Assembly: GCA_020722565.1 (NCBI GenBank)
Contig: DYKO01000008.1
Coordinates: 83,967-147,966 of the forward strand
Direction of reading: 5' to 3'
From: Rikenella microfusus
GTDB lineage: Bacteria; Bacteroidota; Bacteroidia; Bacteroidales; Tenuifilaceae
Length of the DNA stretch: 64,000 nt
Positions 34,319 to 44,505 of the stretch are shown one piece after another. Position 1 is the first letter of the stretch; every line of letters begins with the position of its first letter. The notes under the pieces are model-generated. The model was not told the origin of the DNA. It saw only the letters and a list, made by a program, of their open reading frames with translations, and did not search any database. The position numbers and the translations under genes are program-made.

Positions 34319-34765
34319 ATGGAAATCATACTATTACAGGATATTCCCAATTTGGGTAGTAAAAATGATATTGTAACTGTACGCAACGGATATGCCAGAA
34401 ATTACCTTATTCCTAAAGGAATGGCTATTTCTGCCACCGAATCAGCCAAAAAAGTAATTGCTGAAAATATTAAGCAGCAAGCTTTTAAAGAGGCTAAAAT
34501 CAAAGCAAGTGCTGAAGAACTTGCCCGTAAAATGGAAGGTATTAAGCTTACCATTGGGGCCAAAACCAGCTCAACCGGCAAGATATTTGGTTCAGTTAAC
34601 ACCATTCAAATTGCTGAAGCTTTGGCTGAAAAGGGATTTGAAATTGATCGCAAAAACATCATGCTGCCTGAGGATCAGATTAAAGAAGTGGGTAACTATA
34701 CAGCTGAAGTTAAGCTTCACCGCGAGGTTAAGGTAAAAATTGACTTCGAGGTAGTTTCTGAGTAA
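34319..34765 (+). CDS. rplI: 50S ribosomal protein L9
   Basis: A 148-residue L9: N-terminal rRNA-binding domain with MEIILLQDIPNLGSKND and VRNGYARNYLIPKG, the long connecting helix, and a C-terminal domain with TGKIFGSVNTIQIAEAL. The start is preceded by AGGAGG at 34305-34310, one of the few clear Shine-Dalgarno-like sequences here. It ends the operon before a strong terminator. Confidence 0.97.
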   Translation: MEIILLQDIPNLGSKNDIVTVRNGYARNYLIPKGMAISATESAKKVIAENIKQQAFKEAKIKASAEELARKMEGIKLTIGAKTSSTGKIFGSVNTIQIAEALAEKGFEIDRKNIMLPEDQIKEVGNYTAEVKLHREVKVKIDFEVVSE

Positions 34766-34786
34766 TCAGCAAAAATTGAAATATTT

Positions 34787-34814
34787 AAAGGCTGCCAAAG
34801 GGCAGCCTTTTTTA
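34787..34814. terminator. Bidirectional intrinsic terminator (rplI / ridA)
   Basis: AAAGGCTGCC (34787-34796), loop AAAG, GGCAGCCTTT (34801-34810) with T-runs on both sides. It serves rplI rightward and the ridA gene leftward. Confidence 0.9.
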
Positions 34815-34831
34815 CTTTAATTCAAACCAAC

Positions 34832-35212
34832 CTATCTTGCTGCAATACACTCAATCTCGACCATTACACCCAAGGGCAAACGAACCACACCATAGGCAGC
34901 CCGAGCAGGCATATCAGCGGTAAAGTACCGGGCATAAACCTCGTTCATTGCCGCAAAATTATCCATATCATTGAGCAAGCAAGTTGTTTTAACCACATTG
35001 GAGTAGCTTAATCCTGCCTCTTTTAAAATGGCGCCAATATTTTTTAATACCTGTTCGGTTTGCTCCTTTATTCCGCCATCAATCACTTTACCGGTTTGTG
35101 GATCAATGGGAATCTGGCCAGAAATGAACAGAAATCCATTAGCTTCAATGGCCTGACTGTATGGACCAACGGCCTTAGGCGCTTGTTCGGTACATATAAC
35201 TTTTTTACTCAT
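34832..35212 (-). CDS. ridA: RidA family reactive intermediate deaminase
   Basis: A 126-residue YjgF/RidA protein that hydrolyses reactive enamine/imine intermediates from PLP enzymes. Motifs are [38 protein letters not shown], and the conserved Arg in [14 protein letters not shown] followed by VEIECIA. Full length. It starts 17 bases after the lptD stop on the same strand, so it may share lptD transcription. Confidence 0.94.
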   Translation of the reverse strand: MSKKVICTEQAPKAVGPYSQAIEANGFLFISGQIPIDPQTGKVIDGGIKEQTEQVLKNIGAILKEAGLSYSNVVKTTCLLNDMDNFAAMNEVYARYFTADMPARAAYGVVRLPLGVMVEIECIAAR

Positions 35213-35229
35213 AATTTTATGGTTTTAGG

Positions 35230-37833
35230 TTACTGGTTGTCGAGGTAGTGATCGCGTTTTGTAAACTTTAAATCCTGCAAAATAGCCGATTTAACATTAA
35301 TTTGGAAGCTAAAGCTCTTGTAGTATCCAATAGGAATAACAGTCAAACGCATTTCCCAACAATGAAGATCCCGATAAAAGTTTAGCGATGTAGTGGTTAA
35401 CCTTTTGTTCTTAAAATCGTAACCTGAACTAAAACCTATTCGCCATTTAGGTGTTAGGTTTAAACTTCCTGAGAAACTAAGAGTCTGAACTATTGATGAA
35501 ACCAGAGCAGGTTTGGAATAGCTCAGGTTGTAGCTGAACCGAATATCCCATGGAACAGAAAAATCAACATAATCGATTCCGTAATGGGTCCCCATTGATT
35601 CGCCAAAATTTGAGCCATCGGGGGCAGAAGCAAGGGGTAGTTCACTACCCGAACGTCCTAATTTCCCCAACTGAGAGTCGCTACTTCCCTTACTATCCTT
35701 CTTACTGTTAAGCGAAAAATCAACTCCAATACTCCCCCTGGTAAATCGGACTAACTTTCCTGAGTTATCGTACTCAAATTTATTGTAAATCCTTCCATTT
35801 TTATCAAGAGCATATAGGTTGAATGCTCCGGAGTAGTTGATATTTACCTTTCCCTCAAATAACCCTGTTCGTCCACTAACTGATACATCAGACCAATTGA
35901 GCGAGTCGGCAAGCAGGTTATAGGAAGAATTCATGGAAAGGCCGTCAATAATTTTTACCTTCCTAACAGGATTAGCCGTATCTTTTACGGATCGAACCTT
36001 CATCTCAAGTAGGTTGCTTAATGAAAACGACACTACCCCCGATTTTCCACCTCCGGGTCCTCCATATATACCCTTTTCAAAAATAGAATACTTAGCAATT
36101 TGCCCAGTGGAATCGGTTTGAACAGTTTTATAGAAACCATAGCTGGGATCTGAAAAATCGGGACGATAACCCAGCGAAACGGAAGGGGTTATTACATGAC
36201 GTATTGCTTGTACCTTGGCATTTTTGGAAAACTGATACATTCCGTAAATCTTGGTATTCATTGATATACTGGTACTATACTCATACCCCCTACGGAATGC
36301 ATGAATGGTATCAACCTCAACATTATTAGTTGTCTCGTCCCAACGTTTTTCAATTGTGCTTAAATACCAGAACTCATTATAGTTAACACCTGGACTTACA
36401 TTGACAAACCTTAAAATGTTAAATGATGTAGAGATTGGAATACTGTGTTTCATGCCATTCTGCATGCTATCAAGTACACTCTCTTTAAACAAATTATCTT
36501 CCAAAACCTGTACCCTATTATCCAAGTTGGAGCTTAGGCTCAAACCAACTTTCTCGTACCATTTAGGAGCGCCAACGGAATTTTTACGTTTAAATGGATA
36601 CACCCTACTCATATTAAATGCCACAGTAGGGAAACTTAGATTGACCATTTTGCTTAGGGTATTCTGGGAATGATTGAGAGAGGTTGACATGCTAAAGGGT
36701 GTACCCGCCCAAACCCTCGAATACGAAATACTGGAATTGAAGGTATTAGACAAAGCGGTATTTAAAGAGCGAGCATTATACTTGTTATAATTGGATGATC
36801 CGAAGTTAACATTAGCTTGGAATGTTGAATTGGGGGAGGCCTTGGGATCCTGACTGTGGCTCCATCGAATCCAATATGAATTTTGCTTCTGGTAATCGGG
36901 TAATCCCTTCTCACTATTTACAAGTGAAGAACTTTCAAAGCTGAGTGACCCCGTAAATTTATATCTAACCTTATAGGTGGTTTGGCTTCGAACACCCCAT
37001 GATCCACGTGAATAAATATCGAACGTTATTTTTTCATCCATATAATCACCAATACCAAAGTAAAAACCTCCCCCCCTAAGAAATAACCCCCGAATATTTT
37101 CCTCGCCATATTCAGGTATAAGAATACCCGCTGCGCGTTTCTTGGTATTTGGGAAAAAACCAAAAGGAATAAAAATGGGTAGGTGAACGTCCTCAATAAC
37201 CAAATGTGCAGGTCCTGAAATAATCTTTTTATTGGGAATCATTTTTCCCTTACTAATCGAAATATAAAAGTGGGGATGGTCAAGATCGCATGTGGTGTAT
37301 TTCCCTCCCTGTAAATTAACAACATCATCTTCAAATTTTTTAGTAACCTCACTATGCATGTAACCGCCCGCCTGCTCTGTTATAACCCCTGTTATTTTCG
37401 CTCTTCGTGTATCGAAATTATAGTAAATCTTTTCCATTTCAAAACTTTGGGAGCCCTCTTTGAACTGGGGTTTCCCTATTATAGCTCCAGTACTATCGGG
37501 TAATCCGCTGGCATAAACCTGCTTGGTTTCCATATCAAACTCAATATAATTAGCTTTAAGTTCGAGATTTTGATAGGTAACTACCGCATTTCCATATAGA
37601 TAGGCTATTTTACCATCGAGAGAGTACACAATAGAATCGTTGGCATTGGTAAAAACGGGCTCATCAATGGCACTTTTTTTGTCCTTTTTTAAGGAATCAG
37701 TGGGAACATTAATAGTATCGGGTTTTGTAAATGAACTACCCCTATTGATTTTCAAGTAATCAGTAACCAAACTGTTAGCAAATAGTGCCGTTTGGTTTAT
37801 AAGTAACGCTAAAGCAATGAACCTGAATTTCAA
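35230..37833 (-). CDS. lptD: LPS-assembly protein LptD (OstA-like)
   Basis: An 867-residue outer-membrane protein. The signal peptide covers residues about 1-20. An OstA/LptA-like beta-jellyroll follows (SLDGKIAYLYGNAVVTYQN, VYASGLPDSTG), then a long beta-barrel of amphipathic strands rich in Tyr, Ser and Asn. It inserts lipopolysaccharide into the outer leaflet. Family similarity is at the level of putative LptD of Bacteroidota. The start appears to be TTG 37833; I see no in-frame ATG at the right place. It is divergent from the amidase gene with only tens of bases between. Confidence 0.9.
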   Translation of the reverse strand: MKFRFIALALLINQTALFANSLVTDYLKINRGSSFTKPDTINVPTDSLKKDKKSAIDEPVFTNANDSIVYSLDGKIAYLYGNAVVTYQNLELKANYIEFDMETKQVYASGLPDSTGAIIGKPQFKEGSQSFEMEKIYYNFDTRRAKITGVITEQAGGYMHSEVTKKFEDDVVNLQGGKYTTCDLDHPHFYISISKGKMIPNKKIISGPAHLVIEDVHLPIFIPFGFFPNTKKRAAGILIPEYGEENIRGLFLRGGGFYFGIGDYMDEKITFDIYSRGSWGVRSQTTYKVRYKFTGSLSFESSSLVNSEKGLPDYQKQNSYWIRWSHSQDPKASPNSTFQANVNFGSSNYNKYNARSLNTALSNTFNSSISYSRVWAGTPFSMSTSLNHSQNTLSKMVNLSFPTVAFNMSRVYPFKRKNSVGAPKWYEKVGLSLSSNLDNRVQVLEDNLFKESVLDSMQNGMKHSIPISTSFNILRFVNVSPGVNYNEFWYLSTIEKRWDETTNNVEVDTIHAFRRGYEYSTSISMNTKIYGMYQFSKNAKVQAIRHVITPSVSLGYRPDFSDPSYGFYKTVQTDSTGQIAKYSIFEKGIYGGPGGGKSGVVSFSLSNLLEMKVRSVKDTANPVRKVKIIDGLSMNSSYNLLADSLNWSDVSVSGRTGLFEGKVNINYSGAFNLYALDKNGRIYNKFEYDNSGKLVRFTRGSIGVDFSLNSKKDSKGSSDSQLGKLGRSGSELPLASAPDGSNFGESMGTHYGIDYVDFSVPWDIRFSYNLSYSKPALVSSIVQTLSFSGSLNLTPKWRIGFSSGYDFKNKRLTTTSLNFYRDLHCWEMRLTVIPIGYYKSFSFQINVKSAILQDLKFTKRDHYLDNQ

Positions 37834-37842
37834 TTTAAGTTA

Positions 37843-37850
37843 TATTTTTG
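37843..37850 (+). promoter_or_regulatory. -7 box upstream of the amidase gene
   Basis: TATTTTTG matches TAnnTTTG and predicts initiation near 37857. That makes the ATG at 37858 effectively leaderless and favours the ATG at 37891 as start. It sits ten bases from the divergent lptD start. Confidence 0.5.
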
Positions 37851-37890
37851 TGATAAAATGGAGCTCAAAACTACAGAAAAATTAAAAGTA

Positions 37891-39060
37891 ATGAAAATGA
37901 GGGTAAGGCAGGATTATACTTTTTTATTAACAATTAACATTTTATTTCTACTTTTTATACTTAGCAATAGCGTTTTAAATGCCCAACACATAAGTGCCTA
38001 TACTGTTCGCAAAATTGTTGTAGATGCTGGACATGGTGGTAAAGATCCGGGAACCGTTGGTAAACTTAGTCAGGAAAAAGATATAACCCTGGCAATAGCC
38101 AAACGGTTAGGGGAACTAATTACTAGTAACATTGAAGGAGTAACAGTTATTTATACGCGAACCGATGACACTTTTATCCCCCTCGATGAGCGTAGCCAAA
38201 TAGCAAATAAGGCAGGGGCCGATCTTTTTGTTTCCATTCACTGCAATGCGGCCCCAAACAAATCAGTTACTGGAACCGAAACCTATGTAATGGGACTCCA
38301 TCGAAGTAACGAGAATCTTGATGTTGCCATGCGTGAAAACGCTGTAATAACATACGAAAGCGATTATAAAGAAAGGTATGAGGGATACGACCCCAATTCG
38401 GCAGAATCCTTTATAATTTTCACCATGCTCCAAAACGCCTATCTAGACCAAAGCCTTGACATTGCTTCAATACTCCAAAATGATTTTAAAAATAGAGCAC
38501 AACGCATTGACCGCGGTGTTAGGCAAGCTGGATTCCTTGTACTCTGGAAAACATCAATGCCTAGCATACTGGTTGAAGTTGGATACCTAAGTAACCCTAA
38601 GGAAGAAGCGTTTCTGATGTCAAAGGAAGGACAAGAAATTATTGCTTCATCAATATTTAGAACTATTAAAAGATACAAAACTAAGGTTGATGAGTACAAC
38701 TTAGCCATTACAAAACCCAGTATTCCAACTGAAAAAACCGATTCCGTAAACACGATCATTCAAACAGAAACTCCAAAACATAAGGAGAGCCCAAGCATAC
38801 AGTTTAAAATTCAAATTGCAGCCTCTCAAACCCCTATTTCGGCAAAAAATGAACAGCTAAAAGGATTTAAAAAGGTTGATATTATTAATTCCAATGGCAT
38901 TTTTAAATACTTGGTAGGAGGAACAAACTCATACTCCGAAGCACAGGAGTACTGTAAGATAGTAAAACAGAAAGTTCCCGATGCTTTTGTTGTTGCAGTT
39001 GAAAATGGGCAACTTATCCCAATCAAAATTGCCATGGAAAAGATTAATGTGACCAACTAG
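37891..39060 (+). CDS. N-acetylmuramoyl-L-alanine amidase with SPOR domain
   Basis: About 389 residues. A signal or anchor helix (YTFLLTINILFLLFILSNS) precedes an amidase_3 domain: zinc ligands in VVDAGHGGKDPG and FVSIHCNAAP, and catalytic Glu in ILVEVGYLSNP. The C-terminus (about residues 310-389) is a SPOR-like domain (QFKIQIAASQT, FKYLVGGTNSYSEAQEYC) that binds denuded septal glycan. It cleaves the amide between MurNAc and stem peptide, as in daughter-cell separation. I prefer ATG 37891; the frame is open to 37858. Confidence 0.9.
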   Translation: MKMRVRQDYTFLLTINILFLLFILSNSVLNAQHISAYTVRKIVVDAGHGGKDPGTVGKLSQEKDITLAIAKRLGELITSNIEGVTVIYTRTDDTFIPLDERSQIANKAGADLFVSIHCNAAPNKSVTGTETYVMGLHRSNENLDVAMRENAVITYESDYKERYEGYDPNSAESFIIFTMLQNAYLDQSLDIASILQNDFKNRAQRIDRGVRQAGFLVLWKTSMPSILVEVGYLSNPKEEAFLMSKEGQEIIASSIFRTIKRYKTKVDEYNLAITKPSIPTEKTDSVNTIIQTETPKHKESPSIQFKIQIAASQTPISAKNEQLKGFKKVDIINSNGIFKYLVGGTNSYSEAQEYCKIVKQKVPDAFVVAVENGQLIPIKIAMEKINVTN

Positions 39061-39222
39061 TGCAAAAAGTTACTAACTCCTTAAATTTGGTTACCATTTC
39101 AAACCAATTTATTACAAGTTCATAAATTTTGTAAATCAAGGTTGAAGGGACATTCGGTTCTTACGTTGCAAAATAATATATTTGTAATTATTTTATATCC
39201 TGACCGTCAAATTAAAGTAGTA

Positions 39223-40218
39223 ATGAAAATCAACTTAAATCGCGAAACCAAAATCGGAATTTTTGCCTTTTTCTGCTTGGCAGGTGTGTTTTGGGGAATA
39301 AACTTTCTTAAAGGCAAAAATATTTTCAGTCCCAATCATCTTTACTACGCTGTTTTCCGTTCGGTTGACGGGCTTAAAAATACCGATGCGGTCCTTATAA
39401 ATGGATTCAAGGTGGGATTGGTAAAAAATATTGAATTCCATGATCTTAAATCGGGCCGATTTCGGGTGAGCTTACTAATCAACAAAAAATATAGCATTCC
39501 TAAAAATACCATTGCCAAGCTGGTTAGCACCAATGTAATGGGTGGCAAAGCCATAAAACTTGAGGTTGCCCCCGATAGCCTGTACTACTCCCCTGGAGAT
39601 ACCCTTCCCACTTCTATTGAGGTCGGCCTTCTGGACCAACTGGCCTACCAGATGTCGCCCGTAAAAGAAAGAGCAGAAACCATGATGGAGGAACTCTCCA
39701 AAACCCTTGTGGTGCTTCAACAAGTACTTAATGAGGACAACCGTGAACAGCTCTCGCAGGGTATTTCTCATCTTAATAAAAGCCTTTACAACATTGAACG
39801 AATTAGCAATGGTTTAGACACTTTGATAAACACCCCCGGCAGCTCCCTCAGGACCACTATGAGCAATATTGAGTCAATTACCGGGAACATTCGCAAAAAC
39901 AACAACGATATCACCAAAACTATTAAAAATTTATCACGAATAAGCGATTCACTATCGCAAAGTAACCTTTCACATACCATTGCAAAACTGGATTCATCTC
40001 TAACCCAATTGCATGCAATTATGGCCTTAATCAATTCAGGGAAAGGAACCCTTGGCAAGTTAATCCACAACGATACTCTGTACCAAAACCTAGAATCAGC
40101 CTCCCAAAACCTTGATCTTCTTATCAAAGACATGAAAACCAACCCCAAAAGGTATGTTAATTTCTCAGTTATTGATCTCAGCCGAACAAAATATATAGAA
40201 GAAAAGAAGATAAAATAA
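39223..40218 (+). CDS. MlaD/MCE family phospholipid-transport protein
   Basis: About 331 residues: one N-terminal membrane helix (GIFAFFCLAGVFWGINFL), then an MCE domain with the hydrophobic YAVFRSVDGLKNTDAVLING and KLVSTNVMGGKAIKLE strands, then a long coiled-coil tail. MCE hexamers form a lipid tunnel between inner and outer membranes. ATPase and permease partners (MlaF/MlaE) are not in the window. I start at ATG 39223, directly before the membrane helix; the frame continues upstream to 39142. Confidence 0.88.
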   Translation: MKINLNRETKIGIFAFFCLAGVFWGINFLKGKNIFSPNHLYYAVFRSVDGLKNTDAVLINGFKVGLVKNIEFHDLKSGRFRVSLLINKKYSIPKNTIAKLVSTNVMGGKAIKLEVAPDSLYYSPGDTLPTSIEVGLLDQLAYQMSPVKERAETMMEELSKTLVVLQQVLNEDNREQLSQGISHLNKSLYNIERISNGLDTLINTPGSSLRTTMSNIESITGNIRKNNNDITKTIKNLSRISDSLSQSNLSHTIAKLDSSLTQLHAIMALINSGKGTLGKLIHNDTLYQNLESASQNLDLLIKDMKTNPKRYVNFSVIDLSRTKYIEEKKIK

Positions 40219-40546
40219 ACAAAAGATTCAACACATTGATTTTCTGGATATTAATTACCCTATATTGGTAATCAATAAGTTATCAACTCTTTGAGTAAAC
40301 CTTAAATTTAATTCTAAGTTAACAATTCGTTAACAGTTAAATAATTGCGTTATTAACAACATATTGAATTGAATATCATCACTTTAAAAAAATTTGACGA
40401 ACGAAAAAAAAATATTGGAGTGATAATTAACAGCTTAAACTGTTAACAAAAAAAACAAGCCTAAATCCTATTTTATTTTTAAAGATTTCATTACAATTTT
40501 GTTTGTGTTGATAAAGGGTTGAAAAAAATCACTCAAATGTTTTTTA
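40219..40546. other. dnaA upstream region with DnaA-box-like sites
   Basis: A 328-bp AT-rich interval. TTATCAACT (40280-40288) and TGTTGATAA (40506-40514, the reverse complement of TTATCAACA) resemble DnaA boxes. GTTAAC occurs three times (40318-40323, 40329-40334, 40442-40447). This may be an autoregulatory region of dnaA or part of an origin. The evidence is motif similarity only. Confidence 0.35.
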
Positions 40547-41989
40547 ATGTATATGGTAACTGATTATAAGGAAGTTTGGGAAAACTGCTTGAAAATTATC
40601 AGGGATAACGTAACACCCGTAAGTTTCAAAACATGGTTTGAGCCCATAGTCCCCATTAAGTTGGAAAAGAATGTACTCACCATTCAGGTTCCAAGCCCTT
40701 TCTTTTACGAATATCTTGAGGAACAGTATATCGATATTCTAAGAAAAACACTAAGGAAGGAGTTGGGAGCTGATGCCAAGTTGGAGTACAGTGTGATAAT
40801 GGAGCATAACGGGTACAATGGCGGAACGCCATACACTGTAAAGTTTCCAACGCAGAACCGTACGGAGCTAAAAAATAAACCCGTTGCGGTTCAAACCACA
40901 CAGGAAGCCCCAATCAAAAATCCTTTTATTATTCCGGGCATTAAAAAACTTAATGTAGACCCCCAGCTTAACCCCGATTACAACTTCAATAATTTTGTTG
41001 AAGGTAGCTGTAACCGTCTTGCCCGTTCTGCCGGAATAACCATTGTGCAGGCTCCCGGCAAAACAGCATTCAATCCATTATTTATATATGGGGGATCGGG
41101 TTTAGGAAAAACTCACCTAGCCCAGGCAATTGGAATTGAGGTAAAACGCTTATCCCCTGAAAAAATAGTACTGTACGTTAACGCCGTAAAATTTCAAACC
41201 CAATTTGTTGATGCATACTTCAAGCACAATAACATCAACGATTTCCTTCACTTCTACCAGAGCATCGATGTACTCATACTTGACGACGTTCATGAGTTTG
41301 CCGGAAAGGAAAAAACTCAAGACGCCTTCTTCCATATTTTCAATCATCTGCATCAAACCGGAAAGCAACTTATCCTAACTTCGGATCAGGCCCCTGCTGA
41401 TTTACAGGGACTTGAAAAAAGGTTGCTTTCACGTTTCAAATGGGGTTTATCTGCAGAACTTACTGTTCCTGATTTTGAAACCCGGGTTGCCATACTTAAG
41501 AAAAAGGTATACAACGATGGTATAGTTGTGCCCACCGATGTGCTGGAGTACATTGCATCAAATATCACCCAAAACATTAGGGAACTCGAAGGCGCTCTTA
41601 TTTCCATGCTGGCCCAATCAACCCTAAACGGCAAACAGCTTACCATTGAACTTGCCTCTGAGATGATTGAAAAATTGGTTAAGAACACCAAAAAGGATAT
41701 TACCATCGACTATATTCAGAAAGTGGTTTGCGAATATTTTGGCCTACCTTCCGATGTGCTTAATGCCAAAACGCGCAAGCGCGAAATTGTTCAGGCTCGT
41801 CAAATTGCCATGTACTTTTCCAAAAACCTGACAAAAGCATCGCTATCAACTATTGGAAGCGTTATTGGCAACAAGGATCACGCCACGGTTTTACACGCCT
41901 GCAAAACTGTCAACAACCTAATGGAAACAGACAGGCGCTTCCGAGCACAAATAGAGGATATTCAAAAAAAATTAAAGTATAATGCCTAA
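40547..41989 (+). CDS. dnaA: Chromosomal replication initiator protein DnaA
   Basis: A 480-residue DnaA. Domain I spans about residues 1-90 (WENCLKIIRDNVTPVSFKTW), followed by a variable linker. The AAA+ domain holds Walker A GGSGLGKTHL, Walker B VLILDDVHEF and the Arg finger region in KRLLSRFKWGL. The C-terminal domain IV carries the DNA-binding signature NKDHATVLHACKTV. It melts oriC and also regulates transcription. The start could be Met 1 or Met 3 (40553). Confidence 0.97.
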   Translation: MYMVTDYKEVWENCLKIIRDNVTPVSFKTWFEPIVPIKLEKNVLTIQVPSPFFYEYLEEQYIDILRKTLRKELGADAKLEYSVIMEHNGYNGGTPYTVKFPTQNRTELKNKPVAVQTTQEAPIKNPFIIPGIKKLNVDPQLNPDYNFNNFVEGSCNRLARSAGITIVQAPGKTAFNPLFIYGGSGLGKTHLAQAIGIEVKRLSPEKIVLYVNAVKFQTQFVDAYFKHNNINDFLHFYQSIDVLILDDVHEFAGKEKTQDAFFHIFNHLHQTGKQLILTSDQAPADLQGLEKRLLSRFKWGLSAELTVPDFETRVAILKKKVYNDGIVVPTDVLEYIASNITQNIRELEGALISMLAQSTLNGKQLTIELASEMIEKLVKNTKKDITIDYIQKVVCEYFGLPSDVLNAKTRKREIVQARQIAMYFSKNLTKASLSTIGSVIGNKDHATVLHACKTVNNLMETDRRFRAQIEDIQKKLKYNA

Positions 41990-42019
41990 ACCTATTACCT
42001 ATACCTAACCAAAATCGGG

Positions 42020-42048
42020 GAGAGGCCTTTGAGCCTCTCTTTTTTTAC
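42020..42048 (+). terminator. Intrinsic terminator after dnaA
   Basis: GAGAGGC (42020-42026) pairs with GCCTCTC (42033-42039), followed by a run of eight T. Confidence 0.88.
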
Positions 42049-42178
42049 TCAATTAATCCCTTTACACAAGTTTACGTGTAAATTGTCAAAAAGAGCAATG
42101 TCCTTAAATATCGATATTTAATATTGATTATTTTTAGGCAATAATATCTCTGTTTAATGCCAGGGTAAACCACATAAT

Positions 42179-44500
42179 ATGCTTAAAAAATTTATAGCGC
42201 CATACCTATTGCTTTGCATTTTATCGAATGGGTTGCTGGGGCAATCAACCCCCGAGAGCCTTACAAACATAATACAATCCCACCCAAGGGATACCAACCA
42301 GTTGAACTCGATATACAAGGAAGTTTCATTGCCAGAGTCTAACAAGGACTCAACTTACGACCCAATTGTTCAAAAGTTTATAACAGCAGCTGAAAGAATA
42401 GGCTGGATCAATGGCGTTGTAAAGGGATGCGACCTTGCCGGTAATCGATTATACAACAGAGGAAAGTTCATAGATGCCCTACCCTACTTTGAAAAAATTG
42501 CCAAACTGGCCCAAAGGCAAAGGGTTGACTCGGATCTTCATGCCAACGCCTATAAAATGATAGCTGGAATTTTCTTTAACACTGGTCAACCGGAACAAGC
42601 TATTGAAAATGCCAGGTATGCCATTAATTTATTTTGGCAAACAAATGATACCCAAAGCGTTGCTCGTACCACAAACCTTTTGGGTGGCATATACTGGAAC
42701 ATGGGAAAACTCGATCTGGCCTCGGAAAAAATATACGAAGCCCTTAAATTGCGAGAGCAACTAGGCGATACGTTAGGTATGGCTCATGCCTACAACAACA
42801 TTGGCCTGATATACGACTCGCAGGGCAAAATAAATGAGGCTCTGGAAATGTATCATAAGGCGCTAAACATTTATATTCAGCAAAATAATGATCTAGGTAT
42901 AGGCAGAGCATGCAACAATATAGCCACAATACTCAAGAATCAGAGAAAATACAATGAGAGCCTTGAAATGTTCCTAAAATCATATGAAATTGATTTAAAG
43001 AGGAATAATATTGATGATCAAGGCAAAACCCTCAGCAACATCGGAGAGCTATACTTAGAATTGGGAAATGTAAATCAGGCTATTGACTACTTTAACAAGG
43101 CTATCAAGACTTTTACCAAAAGCAGCAACGACAATGGTTTGGCTGCAATATATCTTAACATTGGGAATGCCTATGAAAAATCTGGTAATATTGAAAAAGC
43201 AAAGCATAGCTACATTGATGCTCTAAAAATTGCCCAAAAAATATACTCTACGCAGTGGCAAAGAGATGCACATAAAAACCTCTACTCTCTTTTAAAAAAA
43301 CAGGGCAACTATTCAAAAGCCTTAGAGCATCTGGAATTGTATAAAACATTAGACGATACACTTCGAAATCTTGCAAATCTCAATGAAATGGATAGATTAA
43401 AAATTGAGTACGAAACCGAGAAAAAAGAAAACAAAATAAAACTTTTACAAAAAGAACGTGATTTAAGCCAGTTAAACCTGAAACGACAGAGAACCGCTAA
43501 CCATTTTCTGATTTCAATTGTAGCATCTTTTCTAATAATTTTAACATTATCAATAATTTATCTTAATAGATTAAAAGCGGACATAGCTTTGCTACAGGCC
43601 AAGAATATCGAAATTCACAATCAGAAGGAGGAAATTGAGGCACAACGCGATATGCTTGAAATCAACCTTAAAGAATTGAATCAGCACAAGGCGGAACTTG
43701 AAGCCCAATCGGAATTTATTGAAAAACAAAATCAACTACTTTTCTACACCAATCATCGTATAACCGAAGGTTTAGAATATGCATCAATGATACAAAAATC
43801 GTTGATGTCAAATCCTCAGGATTTAAACAATTACTTTAGGCAGCAAGCCATGCTCTACAAACCCAAAGATTATGTGGGAGGCGATTTCTACTGGCATCAC
43901 CTCATAGGAGATGAGGTAATTTTTGCAGTTGCCGATTGTACCGGTCATGGGGTTGCCGGTGCGTTTATGAGCATTACAGCCGTAATTAAGTTAAAAGATG
44001 CTGTAAGTCATTACGGAATGACAAGCACTCATGAAATTGCTACACATCTATACAATGAACTGCTACGAGACAAAACTAATCCCTTTGACTCTAATGTAGT
44101 TATTGGAATCGATTTTTTGGTTTGCCGGTATAACCCAAAAACAAAAGTTTTGGAATTTGCCGGAAACAAAATAGCATTTGAAATCATAAATGGAAATCAC
44201 CAAAAATCATTTAAGCCCAATCGAAAGGGAAACAAAGAACTGGGATATATTGAGTTCTACAGTACTAAAGTCACAATTGAGCCCGGCAGTAGGCTTTATT
44301 TTTACACCGATGGATACCCCGATCAACTGAGTGAGGTAAAACGCAAAAAATTGGGAAGAACTGAACTTGTTAATCTACTTACCAATAGTGTTAATATGCC
44401 TTTAGATAAGCAAATTGAGCATCTAAACAATTTTATTGAGAAATATCAAGGTTCATATGAACAGGTTGACGATATGCTAATCCTTGCTCTTGAAGTTTAA
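42179..44500 (+). CDS. TPR-repeat membrane protein with SpoIIE-type PP2C phosphatase domain
   Basis: A 773-residue signalling protein. A signal peptide is followed by about seven TPR repeats (residues about 70-390), one membrane helix (HFLISIVASFLIILTLSIIYL, near 445), a coiled coil and a C-terminal SpoIIE/PP2C serine phosphatase. Metal-binding motifs are VGGDFYWH and ADCTGHGVAGAFMS, and the late DDMLILALEV. The layout suggests a periplasmic TPR sensor controlling a cytoplasmic phosphatase. The SiaC-type regulatory phosphoprotein at 49086 is a possible target, since SiaA phosphatases of this fold dephosphorylate SiaC in Pseudomonas, but the genes are 4.6 kb apart. Confidence 0.9.
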   Translation: MLKKFIAPYLLLCILSNGLLGQSTPESLTNIIQSHPRDTNQLNSIYKEVSLPESNKDSTYDPIVQKFITAAERIGWINGVVKGCDLAGNRLYNRGKFIDALPYFEKIAKLAQRQRVDSDLHANAYKMIAGIFFNTGQPEQAIENARYAINLFWQTNDTQSVARTTNLLGGIYWNMGKLDLASEKIYEALKLREQLGDTLGMAHAYNNIGLIYDSQGKINEALEMYHKALNIYIQQNNDLGIGRACNNIATILKNQRKYNESLEMFLKSYEIDLKRNNIDDQGKTLSNIGELYLELGNVNQAIDYFNKAIKTFTKSSNDNGLAAIYLNIGNAYEKSGNIEKAKHSYIDALKIAQKIYSTQWQRDAHKNLYSLLKKQGNYSKALEHLELYKTLDDTLRNLANLNEMDRLKIEYETEKKENKIKLLQKERDLSQLNLKRQRTANHFLISIVASFLIILTLSIIYLNRLKADIALLQAKNIEIHNQKEEIEAQRDMLEINLKELNQHKAELEAQSEFIEKQNQLLFYTNHRITEGLEYASMIQKSLMSNPQDLNNYFRQQAMLYKPKDYVGGDFYWHHLIGDEVIFAVADCTGHGVAGAFMSITAVIKLKDAVSHYGMTSTHEIATHLYNELLRDKTNPFDSNVVIGIDFLVCRYNPKTKVLEFAGNKIAFEIINGNHQKSFKPNRKGNKELGYIEFYSTKVTIEPGSRLYFYTDGYPDQLSEVKRKKLGRTELVNLLTNSVNMPLDKQIEHLNNFIEKYQGSYEQVDDMLILALEV

Positions 44501-44505
44501 TCCAT

